This document shows positions 44,489 through 53,121 of a DNA stretch of 64,000 bases, piece after piece. The stretch is taken from NCBI RefSeq assembly GCF_900141805.1, contig NZ_FQYN01000001.1, positions 310,001 through 374,000 on the forward strand. The letters are read 5' to 3'. Each line of letters opens with the position of its first letter. Position 1 is the first letter of the stretch. Under the pieces are notes generated by a model that was given only the letters and a program-made list of their open reading frames with translations, had not been told where the DNA came from and made no database searches. Position numbers and translations under genes: made by a program. Origin of the DNA: Hymenobacter daecheongensis DSM 21074 (lineage in GTDB: Bacteria > Bacteroidota > Bacteroidia > Cytophagales > Hymenobacteraceae).

Positions 44489-44649
44489 CTGTCATCCTGA
44501 GCAAAGCGAAGGACCTTCCTCTTCGTTAGCACAAAGCCTTTTTAAATGAGCAAAGCCCTTCACCGTTCGCGTGGTAAAGGGCTTTGTGCGTTGAAAGGCA
44601 TATTGTAGTAGCCGAAGAGGAAGGTCCTTCGCTCTACTCAGGATGACAG
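44489..44649. repeat. Family K nested inverted repeat
   Basis: 37-nt outer arms (44489-44525 and 44613-44649, 35 of 37 paired) start CTGTCATCCTGAGCAAAGCG. The inner hairpin GCAAAGCCCTTCACC / GGTAAAGGGCTTTGTGC lies at about 44550-44590. It is 27 bp after the def stop. Confidence 0.88.
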
Positions 44650-44735
44650 ATGAAGGATGACAGGCGACTTGCTTATAGCCCTTGCCCAACCCAAACTCTT
44701 TTTCTTTACATTCGGCAGCTATAAACTACCTGTCT

Positions 44736-45713
44736 GTGAAGAAATCTGTACTACTGAGCCTGCTTTGCGCTTTGCTGCTGCTGCCCAGCCAGCCCCAGGC
44801 CTGGGGGTTTTTCGGGCACCGCCTCATCAACCGCCTCGGGGTGCTTACGCTGCCGCCCGCGATGATCGGGTTTTACAAGGCCAACATTGACTATCTGACC
44901 GAAAACGCCACCCGGCCCGACTCGCGCCGCTCGGTGGTGCCCGATGAGGCCCCGCGCCACTTCCTGGACGTGGATGCCTACGGCGACTCGGCCCTGGCCC
45001 GCCTGCCCCACAGCTGGACCGATGCCGTGGCCCGCTACGGCGAAGACTCGCTGAAGCGCCACGGCATCGTGCCCTGGCACGTAGCGCGCATGAAATACCA
45101 GCTCACCGAGGCCTTCAAAACGCGCGATGCCGACAACATTCTGCGCCTCTCGGCAGATATGGGCCACTACATTGCCGATGCCTGCGTGCCGCTGCACACC
45201 ACGCGCAACTACAACGGGCAGCTTTCGGGGCAGCGCGGCATTCATGGCTTCTGGGAAAGCCGCCTGCCCGAGGTGCTCAGCGCCAACTACGACTTCTTCG
45301 TGGGACAGGCTACGTACCTCGACCAGCCCACCGAAACCATCTGGCAGGTGGTGGGTCGCTCCCACGCCGCCGTCGATTCGGTGCTGCGCTTCGAGAAGGA
45401 GTTGACCGGCAAGTTCTCTGAGGACCGCAAATACGGCTTCGAGGAGCGCGGCAACGCCACCGTGCGCGTGTACTCCCGCGACTTCACCAACGAGTATCAC
45501 CAGCGCCTGAACGGGCAGGTGGAGCGCCAGCTGCGCCTCGCCGTGCACCTGGTAGCCTCCTACTGGTACACCTGCTGGGTAGATGCTGGCCAGCCCGACC
45601 TGGATAAGCTGCCCAAAACAGCTTCGGAAAGCGAGAAAAAGCGCCTGGCCCGCGAAGCCGTGGAGCTGCGCAACGCGCCGCCGCAGGCGGCGGTGCCGGG
45701 GCATGAGGACTGA
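44736..45713 (+). CDS. Zinc-dependent phospholipase C-like protein
   Basis: 325 residues from the GTG at 44736, which starts a signal peptide (KKSVLLSLLCALLLLPSQPQ-AWG); an upstream TTG is less likely. The mature N-terminal tryptophan (WGFFGHRLIN) and histidines in DEAPRHFLDVD, DMGHYIADACVPLHTT and GIHGFWE fit the zinc-binding pattern of the zinc-dependent phospholipase C / S1-P1 nuclease superfamily. It is probably periplasmic or secreted. Substrate (phospholipid or nucleic acid) is uncertain. Confidence 0.8.
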   Translation: MKKSVLLSLLCALLLLPSQPQAWGFFGHRLINRLGVLTLPPAMIGFYKANIDYLTENATRPDSRRSVVPDEAPRHFLDVDAYGDSALARLPHSWTDAVARYGEDSLKRHGIVPWHVARMKYQLTEAFKTRDADNILRLSADMGHYIADACVPLHTTRNYNGQLSGQRGIHGFWESRLPEVLSANYDFFVGQATYLDQPTETIWQVVGRSHAAVDSVLRFEKELTGKFSEDRKYGFEERGNATVRVYSRDFTNEYHQRLNGQVERQLRLAVHLVASYWYTCWVDAGQPDLDKLPKTASESEKKRLAREAVELRNAPPQAAVPGHED

Positions 45714-45735
45714 GTTTTTGTAGGGCGAAAGCAGT

Positions 45736-45886
45736 GTCATTGCGAGGAACGAAGCAATCCGTCCTCTGAAATGTTGAAAGCTCCTTTTCACCAGAAAGCC
45801 CTGACGTGTGGTTGCGTCAGGGCTTTTTTGTTTATAAAGCTTAGCTCATTGTCCAGGACGGATTGCTTCGCGTTGCTCGCAATGAC
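45736..45886. repeat. Family C nested inverted repeat, copy 2
   Basis: Same structure as the copy at 27227-27380: outer arms starting GTCATTGCGAGG and ending CGCAATGAC, with the inner stem AAAGCCCTGACG / CGTCAGGGCTTTTTT around 45795-45831. It lies between convergent genes. Confidence 0.9.
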
Positions 45887-45911
45887 AGCACATCAGCACA
45901 TCAAAAAATCA
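45887..45911. repeat. Family G short tract at the K+ channel gene 3' end
   Basis: AGCACATCAGCACATCAAAA joins family C copy 2 to the stop codon of the channel gene; on the minus strand this is the same TGATGTGCTGATGTGCTG sequence found after bshC. Confidence 0.6.
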
Positions 45912-46850
45912 AATTCCCTCCGTTTCGTGCAGCTTGTCCAGGTCCAGCACCACCATGCCGTCCGGCTGAATGTCGTAGGCGCGGATGTAGCGGCGGTTCC
46001 ATTCCAGCTCTTCGTGGCGGTAGGAGTTGCGGGCGTGCACGTCCTGGGCGAAGGTGTCGTCGTAGCCTTTGAGCAGGATCAGGATTTCGGCGTCGCGGGC
46101 GGCTAAGTCTTCGGCGGTGAGGTTGTGGAGCGGGCTTTCTTCGGTGATGTCGTGGACGACGGTCCAGTTCAGGGGGAAGAAATAGACCGAGTCGCGCTCC
46201 AGCTTGAGGTCGTGGTAGGTGCGGTTGCCGTGGGCATCGGTGAACTGCAGCAGCACGCGGGCCCGCAGCTCCACCAGGGTGCTGCGGTGGCGGTTGGCAA
46301 TGCGAAACTGCAGGTTGGGCGTGCCATTGGCCCGGCGCGACATGAGGGCGGTGCGGCTAAACAGGATGCCCGCCCTGGGTCGTGAAAAGCGCCCGTAGAG
46401 CAGGCCGGTGGCCAGCGCGGCCATCAGCAGGCCCGTCATAGCCTCCAGGCTGGCCAGCAGGCCGGTGCCGATGCTGTTGGGTGAGATACCGCCGTAGCCG
46501 ACGGTGGTGAACGTCTGGACGCTGAAGAAAAACGCCTGCAGAAACGGCGGAATGTGCGTTTGGGCGGCCGTGCCGTTCAGGTGCTCCAGGCCTAGCAGCA
46601 GGTAGCCGCCGGCAAAGAGCATATTGACCAGCGTGAGCGTGCCCAGCAGCAGCAGCATAAACCGCCGCCAGCCCATCGTAATCAGCTCCTGGTACAGGTC
46701 ATGCACGTGGCTCTGGCTACTGCGGCGGCGCACGTTAAAGGAGCCGTCGTGGTTGATGGCGCGGCGCGTGGGCCGGCCAAAGTTGACGCCAATGCCCGGA
46801 TCGGCGGTGCTGGGCGGGGCGACGGGAGCGGAGCGGGAAAAAGCAGCCAT
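45909..46850 (-). CDS. Inward-rectifier (Kir-type) potassium channel
   Basis: 313 residues from the ATG at 46850; the 12-residue extension to 46886 is not typical. Two membrane helices (about 64-87 and 128-153) flank a pore helix and the K+ selectivity filter TVGYGG (116-121). The C-terminal cytoplasmic domain has the Kir immunoglobulin-like fold, starting with 'RFSRPRAGILFSRTALM' as in KirBac channels. It allows K+ flow across the inner membrane, and the cytoplasmic domain gates it. A promoter-like pair TTTG-N18-TACCTTCG lies at 46858-46887 (minus), but would leave almost no leader. Confidence 0.88.
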   Translation of the reverse strand: MAAFSRSAPVAPPSTADPGIGVNFGRPTRRAINHDGSFNVRRRSSQSHVHDLYQELITMGWRRFMLLLLGTLTLVNMLFAGGYLLLGLEHLNGTAAQTHIPPFLQAFFFSVQTFTTVGYGGISPNSIGTGLLASLEAMTGLLMAALATGLLYGRFSRPRAGILFSRTALMSRRANGTPNLQFRIANRHRSTLVELRARVLLQFTDAHGNRTYHDLKLERDSVYFFPLNWTVVHDITEESPLHNLTAEDLAARDAEILILLKGYDDTFAQDVHARNSYRHEELEWNRRYIRAYDIQPDGMVVLDLDKLHETEGI

Positions 46851-46988
46851 AACTTGCCGAAGGTACTGACTTTCGGCCCGGCCCAAAGCGGGCCGCCTAA
46901 GCCACCCGAACGACTCGGGCCGCCGCCGACCGGGACAAGCTGCCGGACCCGAGCCAGTGCCGGCGGCGTTGTACTTTGCGCTCCATTT

Positions 46989-47360
46989 ATGAAAAGCCTG
47001 ACGACCATTCTACTGCTCACTATCTCCAACCTCTTTATGACGTTTGCCTGGTACGGGCACCTGCAGTTCCGCCGCATTTCGTGGCTGCACGGGCTGGGGC
47101 TGGTGGGCGTCATTCTGCTCAGCTGGGGGCTGGCCTTTTTCGAGTATGTGTTTCAGGTGCCCGCCAACCGCATCGGCTTCGCGGAAAACGGCGGCCCGTT
47201 CAGCCTGTTTCAGCTCAAAGTCATCCAGGAAGTCATTTCGCTCACGGTCTTCACGCTGTGCGCCGTGTATGTGTTCAAAACCGACACGCTGCGCTGGAAC
47301 CATCTGGTCGGGTTCGGGCTGCTGGTGGCGGCCGTGTACGTCATTTTCAGGAAGTGGTGA
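46989..47360 (+). CDS. DUF486 small membrane protein (DMT-like)
   Basis: 123 residues from the ATG at 46989 (MKSLTTILLLTISNLFMTFA). Four hydrophobic helices. 'FAWYGHLQF', 'LLSWGLAFFEYVFQVPANRI' and 'QLKVIQEVISLTVFTLC' match the DUF486 family, small membrane proteins related to drug/metabolite transporters. The function is not known. Family A repeat copy 3 begins 12 bp after the stop. Confidence 0.88.
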   Translation: MKSLTTILLLTISNLFMTFAWYGHLQFRRISWLHGLGLVGVILLSWGLAFFEYVFQVPANRIGFAENGGPFSLFQLKVIQEVISLTVFTLCAVYVFKTDTLRWNHLVGFGLLVAAVYVIFRKW

Positions 47361-47371
47361 GGGGCCCAAAA

Positions 47372-47526
47372 AGCCGCGTGGCGGCGACAGGTTTGGAGCC
47401 TTGACGTGGAAAGAAGCGGAGAGCGGCGCAGTGGTGATAGAGCCGTTCTGGCGTTTCTGCCACCGCTACGCGGCTTTTTCGTGCAATCCCTCAGATGGGC
47501 TACAAACCTGCCGCCGCTACGCGGCT
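47372..47526. repeat. Family A nested inverted repeat, copy 3 (diverged)
   Basis: Outer arms 47372-47398 and 47500-47526, with several mismatches to the other copies (AGCCGCGTGGCGGCGACAGG). The inner left arm is degenerate (GAGAGCGGCGCAGTGGTGAT), while the inner right arm is intact. Total 155 bp, so length is conserved although sequence has drifted. Confidence 0.85.
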
Positions 47527-47623
47527 CTTGCCCGCTATCAGGCTGAAAAAGTGCCGGGCAACTCGCTTCAACTGAATGCGTAGGAAAGCCGCTGCCTCAT
47601 CCGGGGCCTTCACCGTTCAACTC

Positions 47624-49960
47624 ATGCGCAAAACGTACTACCGGCTTTTTCTTGTCCTGATTTCAACTTTTATCATTTCCCCGGTTTCGGCCCAGAAAGT
47701 GGGTCTGGTGCTCAGCGGCGGCGGGGCCAAAGGGCTGGCCCACGTGGGCGTGCTCAAGCAGCTGGAAAAAAACCGAATTCCTATCGACTACATCGTGGGC
47801 ACCAGCATGGGGGCCATTGTGGGAGCCCTATATGCGGCCGGATACTCGCCCCGCGAGATTGAGGAAATCGTGCTCAAGCCCGAGTTTCAGAACTGGGTTT
47901 CGGGCCGCCCGCCCGAAGACAAGGTGTATAACTATTACGAGGCCGAGCCCACGCCGGCGGCCCTGCACCTGCGCCTGGCCATCGACTCGACGCTGAAAAC
48001 CCGCGTGTCGGCCCCGCTGGTGAACGACGTGACGCTGAACTACGTGCTTTCCACGATGCTGGCCCCAGCCGGTGCCATCTCGGGCTACGACTTCAACAAG
48101 CTGATGGTGCCCTATCGCAGCGTGGCTTCCGAGGTGTTTACGCGCGAAAAAGTGGTGCAGCGCGGCGGCTCCCTCTCCGATGCGGTGCGCAACTCCATGT
48201 CGTTTCCGCTGGCCTTCCGGCCCATTCGCGGGCAGGATGGCCGCTACCTCTTCGACGGGGCCGTGGTCGATAACTTCCCTACCGGTGTGATGCGCCAGGA
48301 GTTCAAGCCCGACATCATCATCGGTGTGAACGTGGGCGACGTGGCCTTTAGCAAATACCCCAAGGAGAAAGACGACGCGCTGCTGACCAGCACGCTGCTG
48401 TTTCTGGGCTCGAATGTCGCCGACACGGCCTCGGTAGGCCGAAACGGCATCTTCATTCAGCCCGACCTGGACGGCATCACGGCCGCCGACTTCAACAAGG
48501 TGAAGCAGCTGGTGCAGCTGGGCGAGCAGGCCGCCGAGCGCAAGATGGAACTGACGCTGAGCCGCATTCAGCGCCGCGAAGACACGCTGGCGCTGCAGCA
48601 GCGCCGCCGGGCGTTTCAGGAGCTGGCCCCCAAGCCCGAGTTCAAGCAGATAACGGTGCAGGGCCTGCCGCGCGAGCAGCAGGAATTCGTGCGGCGCTTC
48701 TTCCGCAAAACCGGCACCAGCTACTCGCCCGGCGACATTGAGGAAGGCTACTACCGCCTGGTAAACAACGACTTCTTCAACAACGTGTACCCGCGCATCC
48801 GCTACGACCAGCAGCAGAAAGGCTACGTGCTGGGCATTGATGCCCGCCAAAACAGCAACCTGACCACCGACCTGGGCGTGCTGCTGTCCACGCGCTCCAT
48901 GAGCAACTTCTACCTGGGCCTGGCCTACCGCTACCTCAACCGCTACCTCTACACCATCCGCGGCGACGTGACCGTGGGGCGCTTCTACAATGGCACGCGC
49001 GGCTCGTTTCGGGTGAGCGTGCCGGGCCGCATTCCGCTGTATTTCGAGCCCACGGTCACCTTCAACAACTTCAACTACCAGGATACGGGCGGGCTGCTGG
49101 GCACGGCGGCCCAGAACACGCAGCTGCAGCAGCGCGACGTGAAGGCGGAGCTGAAAATCGGCTTCAGCCCCAACTTCCGCAGCCGCTACACGCTCAGCGG
49201 CGGCGTGTTCACCAACCGCGACCGGTACGCCAACACCGACGAAATAAGCTCCAACGCCCTGCTCGACCAGGACCGCCTGGATGGCCTCACGGCCGCGTTC
49301 CACTTCGAGCGCAACTCCCTGAACCTGCGCCAGTATGCCGTGAGCGGGCGGCGGGCCGATATGAGCCTGCGCGGCGTGGCGGCCCGCGAAGCCTACGAGC
49401 CCGGCTCGACGGCCGGCGAGCTGCCGGGCCGCAACCGCAACCACCAGTTTCTGAAGCTGCACCTTTTTAACGAGCAGTACTTCACCTTCAACAAGTCCGA
49501 TTCGGTGGGCAGCCGGGTGCACGCCTGGGGCTACATGGCCGAAATAGTGGCCACCACGCAGGGCCGCTTTGCCACCTACCGCGCCTCGCTCACCATGGCC
49601 CCCGCCTTCTTGCCCCTCCCCGACTCGCGCACCCTGTTTCTGGACCGCTACCGGGGCACGGCCTACGCCGCCACCGGCCTGCGCTACGTGAAGGCCATTG
49701 CCGGCTCGCTGGAATGGCGTACCGAGGCCTACGTGCACGCGCTGGTGCGGCCCTTCGAGCGGGAGCCGGGCAATGCGCTACTGGCCCGGCGCGGGACCGT
49801 CGTCAGCCGCCCCTACCTCACGGCCATGACGGGCTTCGTGTACCAGACCCCCGTCGGCCCCGCCGCCCTGCAGTTCATCCGCTACGACGACCCCAACTAC
49901 CAGTTCGGCGTATTCGCCCACATCGGCTACGTGCTGTTCCGCGACCGGTCTCTGGAGTAG
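47624..49960 (+). CDS. Patatin-like phospholipase with POTRA and outer-membrane beta-barrel
   Basis: 778 residues from the ATG at 47624, starting a signal peptide ending SAQ; the 16-residue upstream extension was rejected. The patatin domain (about 25-330) has the oxyanion loop GGGAKG (32-37), nucleophile S61 in GTSMG and the catalytic Asp in LFDGAVVDNFP. A POTRA-like segment (FKQITVQGLPREQQEFVRRF, about 345-420) and a C-terminal beta-barrel (about 425-778) follow, as in the PlpD type of autotransporter-like phospholipases. It probably sits in the outer membrane. The stop lies in the first unit of a family I repeat. Confidence 0.88.
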   Translation: MRKTYYRLFLVLISTFIISPVSAQKVGLVLSGGGAKGLAHVGVLKQLEKNRIPIDYIVGTSMGAIVGALYAAGYSPREIEEIVLKPEFQNWVSGRPPEDKVYNYYEAEPTPAALHLRLAIDSTLKTRVSAPLVNDVTLNYVLSTMLAPAGAISGYDFNKLMVPYRSVASEVFTREKVVQRGGSLSDAVRNSMSFPLAFRPIRGQDGRYLFDGAVVDNFPTGVMRQEFKPDIIIGVNVGDVAFSKYPKEKDDALLTSTLLFLGSNVADTASVGRNGIFIQPDLDGITAADFNKVKQLVQLGEQAAERKMELTLSRIQRREDTLALQQRRRAFQELAPKPEFKQITVQGLPREQQEFVRRFFRKTGTSYSPGDIEEGYYRLVNNDFFNNVYPRIRYDQQQKGYVLGIDARQNSNLTTDLGVLLSTRSMSNFYLGLAYRYLNRYLYTIRGDVTVGRFYNGTRGSFRVSVPGRIPLYFEPTVTFNNFNYQDTGGLLGTAAQNTQLQQRDVKAELKIGFSPNFRSRYTLSGGVFTNRDRYANTDEISSNALLDQDRLDGLTAAFHFERNSLNLRQYAVSGRRADMSLRGVAAREAYEPGSTAGELPGRNRNHQFLKLHLFNEQYFTFNKSDSVGSRVHAWGYMAEIVATTQGRFATYRASLTMAPAFLPLPDSRTLFLDRYRGTAYAATGLRYVKAIAGSLEWRTEAYVHALVRPFEREPGNALLARRGTVVSRPYLTAMTGFVYQTPVGPAALQFIRYDDPNYQFGVFAHIGYVLFRDRSLE

Positions 49961-50072
49961 TGAGATGGTGAGATGGTGAGATAGTGAGTTTGATGTTCGG
50001 CTTGCGCCAAATGCGCGGATTGCGCAAATCGAACATCAAACTCACTATCTCACCATCTCACTATTTCACTAA
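49958..50072. repeat. Family I inverted repeat, copy 2 (overlaps two CDS ends)
   Basis: Arms of TAGTGAGATGGTGAGATGGT-type units pair with CACTATCTCACCATCTCACT across a short middle. The left edge contains the patatin gene stop (49958-49960). The right edge contains the pullulanase stop and its last three codons (50061-50072, Leu-Val-Lys). The two genes converge within it. Confidence 0.82.
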
Positions 50073-52067
50073 TATGAGGGCGGTGGAGGCGGGCAGGGTT
50101 AGGGGTTGGTTGGCGGTGATGGTTAGCTTTTCCAGGCCTTTTTGGTTTAGCTCAGCTCCGCGCAGGACTACGGTGTAGGTGCCGGCGGGCACGGCTACTT
50201 GGGTGGGCGTGCGGTTGCCGTTGAAGAGAACCGTGATGGTGCCCCAAGGGTCGCCGCCGGCGTGGTTCTGTAGCTCGTAGCCAATGGTGTTGGGCGGCAT
50301 AGCGGGCAGAAATACCAGATGCTGCTGCACCAGCTCGCGGGTGGGCAGGCGGAAGGCCGGATGCGTCCGCCGCAACGCAATGAGCCGGCGGTAGAACTCG
50401 AAGATGGGGCGGTAGCGCGCTTTGCGGGCCCAGTCGAGCTGGTTCACGCTGTCGGGCAGGTTGTAGGAGTTGTGCGAGCCGCCTTTGGTGCGCAGAAATT
50501 CGTCGCCGACGGGCAGGAACGGCACGCCCTGGGAAGTGAAAACGATGGTGTTGCTGAGCAGATCCATCCGGATAAGCTCGGCTTCGGTCGCGCCGGGGTT
50601 GGCCACCGTGAGCTTGTCCCACAGCACCCGGTCGTCGTGGCAGGCCACGTAGTTGATGGCCTGGCCGGGCTCGTTGGCCCAGGGCGCTTTCGAGTAGTTC
50701 ACCTTGCCATAGTCGAGCTGCGGATGCTGGGTGGCGGCCACGATGCCAAACTTCACGCTTTCTTCCAGGCCGGGCCGGCCGCTGGCAAAGCCGGGCTCGT
50801 TCTGGCGGGCATAGTGGCCCTTCACGCCGTCGCGCAGTTCGTCGCCGAAGGCCGCCACACGGTTCAGCTTCAGCACGTTGACCTTCACGGCCCGCTCGGC
50901 CTCGGGCAGCGGGCTGGGGCCGGCCGTCCAGCCTTCGCCATACACGAAGATGCTATGATCCACCTCGTCCAGGGCCACGCGCACGGCCCGCATGGTGCGG
51001 ATGTCGAGCACGCCCATCAGGTCGAAGCGGAAGCCATCGACGTGGTACTCCCGCGCCCAGTACGCCACCGATTCCACGATGAGCTTGCGCACCATGGGCC
51101 GCTCGGAGGCTATTTCGTTGCCGCAGGCGGTGGCATCGGAATACCGGCCGTCGGCATTCTGGCGGTAGTAGTAGCCGGGCACCAGCTGGTCGAAGGAGCT
51201 GCGGGCGGCGTTGGCGGTGTGGTTGTACACCACATCGAGCACCAGGCGCAGGTCGTGGCGGTGCAGGGTTTGCACCAGCTGCTTCAGCTCGCGGATGCGG
51301 CTGGCGGGGTCGGCGGCATCAGTGGCGTAGGAGCCCTCGGGCACGGAGTAGTGCAGCGGGTCGTAGCCCCAGTTGTAGCGGTTGGCGGCGGGCTGGCTTT
51401 CATCTATCGAGGCGAAGTCGTTGGTGGGCAGCAGGTGCAGGTGCGTGATGCCCAGCTCCAGCAAGTGCTGCAGGCCCGTACTTACACCTTCCGGCCCTTT
51501 GGTGCCGGTTTCGGCCACGCCCAAAAACCGCCCCTTACGCCGCACGCCCGACTGCGGGTGCTGGGTCAGGTCGCGCACGTGCGCCTCGCCGATTACGATA
51601 TCGGTAGCGTGTTTCAAGCGGGGGCGCTGGTCGTCGGGCCAGCCGGCGGGGATGGCCGTGGCGGGGTCGAGCAGGGCCCCGCGCAGGCCGTTGAGGCCCA
51701 CCGCCCGCACATACGGGTCGGGCACCTCTGCCATCGGCTGGCCCCCAATGGTGGCCTGCACCACGTAGAAGCGGCACGGCAGCGGCACGGGCATCTTATA
51801 CACCCATGTGCCGCCCGTCGATTTCTGCATGGCATACGACGCCACCGGCTCGCCGCCCGTGCCGCTGGCATAGAGCTTCAGCCGCAGAGCTTCGGCCGTA
51901 GGAGCCCACACCCGCAGCCGCGCCTGCCCCCGCACAAACGTCAGCCCCAGATCGGAGCCGGCGTAGGTAGGATACGCGGTAAAATCCGGCAGCTTCGCAG
52001 CCCGCTCCGGCCGGGCCGCCCCCAGCACAATCAAACTCAGCAAGCCCAGCAAAGAAGGAATCCTCAT
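50061..52067 (-). CDS. Type I pullulanase (GH13)
   Basis: 668 residues with a signal peptide (MRIPSLLGLLSLIVLGAARP). Cleaves alpha-1,6 bonds in pullulan and branched starch. A CBM48-like N-terminal domain (about 40-125) precedes the barrel. The signature of type I pullulanases, YNWGYDP, is at 231-237. GH13 regions: DVVYNH (278-283), GFRFDLMG with nucleophile D349, YGEGW with E378 as acid/base, and ACHDD near 467. The C-terminal all-beta domain is about 575-668. Its last three residues and stop come from a family I repeat. Confidence 0.95.
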   Translation of the reverse strand: MRIPSLLGLLSLIVLGAARPERAAKLPDFTAYPTYAGSDLGLTFVRGQARLRVWAPTAEALRLKLYASGTGGEPVASYAMQKSTGGTWVYKMPVPLPCRFYVVQATIGGQPMAEVPDPYVRAVGLNGLRGALLDPATAIPAGWPDDQRPRLKHATDIVIGEAHVRDLTQHPQSGVRRKGRFLGVAETGTKGPEGVSTGLQHLLELGITHLHLLPTNDFASIDESQPAANRYNWGYDPLHYSVPEGSYATDAADPASRIRELKQLVQTLHRHDLRLVLDVVYNHTANAARSSFDQLVPGYYYRQNADGRYSDATACGNEIASERPMVRKLIVESVAYWAREYHVDGFRFDLMGVLDIRTMRAVRVALDEVDHSIFVYGEGWTAGPSPLPEAERAVKVNVLKLNRVAAFGDELRDGVKGHYARQNEPGFASGRPGLEESVKFGIVAATQHPQLDYGKVNYSKAPWANEPGQAINYVACHDDRVLWDKLTVANPGATEAELIRMDLLSNTIVFTSQGVPFLPVGDEFLRTKGGSHNSYNLPDSVNQLDWARKARYRPIFEFYRRLIALRRTHPAFRLPTRELVQQHLVFLPAMPPNTIGYELQNHAGGDPWGTITVLFNGNRTPTQVAVPAGTYTVVLRGAELNQKGLEKLTITANQPLTLPASTALILVK

Positions 52068-52089
52068 ACCAGCAAAGGTGAGAGGAAAG

Positions 52090-52218
52090 TGGTGATTTAG
52101 TGACTTAGTGATTTAGTGAGTTTGATGTTCGATTTGCGCAAGTGGCGCAGTTGGCGCAAATCGAACATCAAACTCGCTAAATCGCTAAGTCACTAAATCA
52201 CTATCTCACCATCTCACC
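52090..52218. repeat. Family I inverted repeat, copy 3 (overlaps CDS end)
   Basis: Nearly complementary arms of about 48 nt at 52092-52139 and 52154-52201 (GTGATTTAGTGACTTAGTGA...). The continuation to 52218 encodes the last residues (Gly-Glu-Met-Val-Arg) and stop of the hydrolase gene. The left arm lies 25 bp upstream of the pullulanase start. Confidence 0.85.
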
Positions 52219-52941
52219 AAAAGCCCGCAGCAGCTCGGCTACTTCGGTGGGGGCTTCGTAGGGGAGCAGGTGGCCCGCGCCAGGAATTATTTCCAGCGGC
52301 GTGCCTTCGGGGAGGTGAGGCAGCGTTTCGAGGCCATGCACGGAGGGCGACATGATGGGGTCGGAGCCGCCGGCGATGATGAGGCAGGGTATCGGCAGGC
52401 TGCCCAGGCGGGCGGTGATGTCTTCGCGGCTGCCGTGCAGCATCCAGGCTTCCCAGGCGGCTTTGGTGGCGCGCAGGTTGTCGGCTACCACCTGGGCGTG
52501 GGCGGCGGCGGGCACCGGGCGCGTCAGTATCCGGCGGAAAGTTTTCTCGGCCTCGGCGGGCTTGCCCCAGGCCCGCAGGCTGGCGTGGCGGTCGGCATCG
52601 GTCATGGGCTCGGGGCTGGGCGGCGAGGGGTTCAGCAGCACCAGGCCAAGCAGGCCGGCGGGGCGGCGGGCGGCCACTGCCAGCGCTATTTTGCCGCCCA
52701 TGCTATGGCCCACCAGCACGTAGCGCGTCAGCTTGTGCTCCTGCACTAAACCGATAATCTGGTCGGCGTAGGCAGCCACGCTGTAGTCGGCGGTCGGCGG
52801 CGGGGCCGCGCCGAAGCCGCTGAGGTCGGGGGCCAGCACTTGGTACTCAGGGGCCAGCAGGTCGGCAATGGCCTGCCATTCGCGACCGGAGCCGGCCCAG
52901 TAGTGCAGACAAACAAAGGTGAGCGGCGCGGGGGCGGGCAT
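52201..52941 (-). CDS. Alpha/beta hydrolase
   Basis: 246 residues from the ATG at 52941 (MPAPAPLTFVCLHYWAGSGR); the 31-residue extension to 53034 looks non-coding. Classical fold: nucleophile S80 in LVGHSMGGK, oxyanion near LHYWAG, acid in IIAGGSDPIM, and histidine in IPGAGHLLPYEAP. No signal peptide, so probably cytoplasmic. Substrate unknown (the family includes esterases and C-C hydrolases). Its final five codons and stop lie in a family I repeat. Confidence 0.85.
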   Translation of the reverse strand: MPAPAPLTFVCLHYWAGSGREWQAIADLLAPEYQVLAPDLSGFGAAPPPTADYSVAAYADQIIGLVQEHKLTRYVLVGHSMGGKIALAVAARRPAGLLGLVLLNPSPPSPEPMTDADRHASLRAWGKPAEAEKTFRRILTRPVPAAAHAQVVADNLRATKAAWEAWMLHGSREDITARLGSLPIPCLIIAGGSDPIMSPSVHGLETLPHLPEGTPLEIIPGAGHLLPYEAPTEVAELLRAFGEMVR

Positions 52942-53054
52942 GGCGGAAGAAAAGTAGGGCGGGCGTGGGGCAACGCAGGCAGAACCACGCCCGAGGGAAA
53001 AAGTCTGCCGGCCGCGCCAAATCTTCCGGCCCACGACTGGCCGCAGCCCCCGCC

Positions 53055-53100
53055 AGACTCAAACGGCCGGCTTTCCCAGGAAAGCCGGCCGTTTGAGTCT
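53055..53100. terminator. 20-bp perfect hairpin downstream of the M16 genes
   Basis: AGACTCAAACGGCCGGCTTT / AAAGCCGGCCGTTTGAGTCT with a 6-nt loop. It lies 22 bp past the stop of the second M16 gene. No T run follows, so termination is likely but not certain. Confidence 0.7.
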
Positions 53101-53121
53101 GACGTACACGCACTAAAAACC

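Noticed and set aside
47828..49738. 636-codon open frame antisense to the patatin gene
   Set aside because: No recognisable protein features; it results from high GC at third codon positions of the patatin gene.
50319..52100. 593-codon open frame on the plus strand opposite the pullulanase gene
   Set aside because: It is a shadow of a GC-rich gene: low-complexity His/Gly/Val/Ala composition and no domain, while the minus strand encodes a complete GH13 enzyme.
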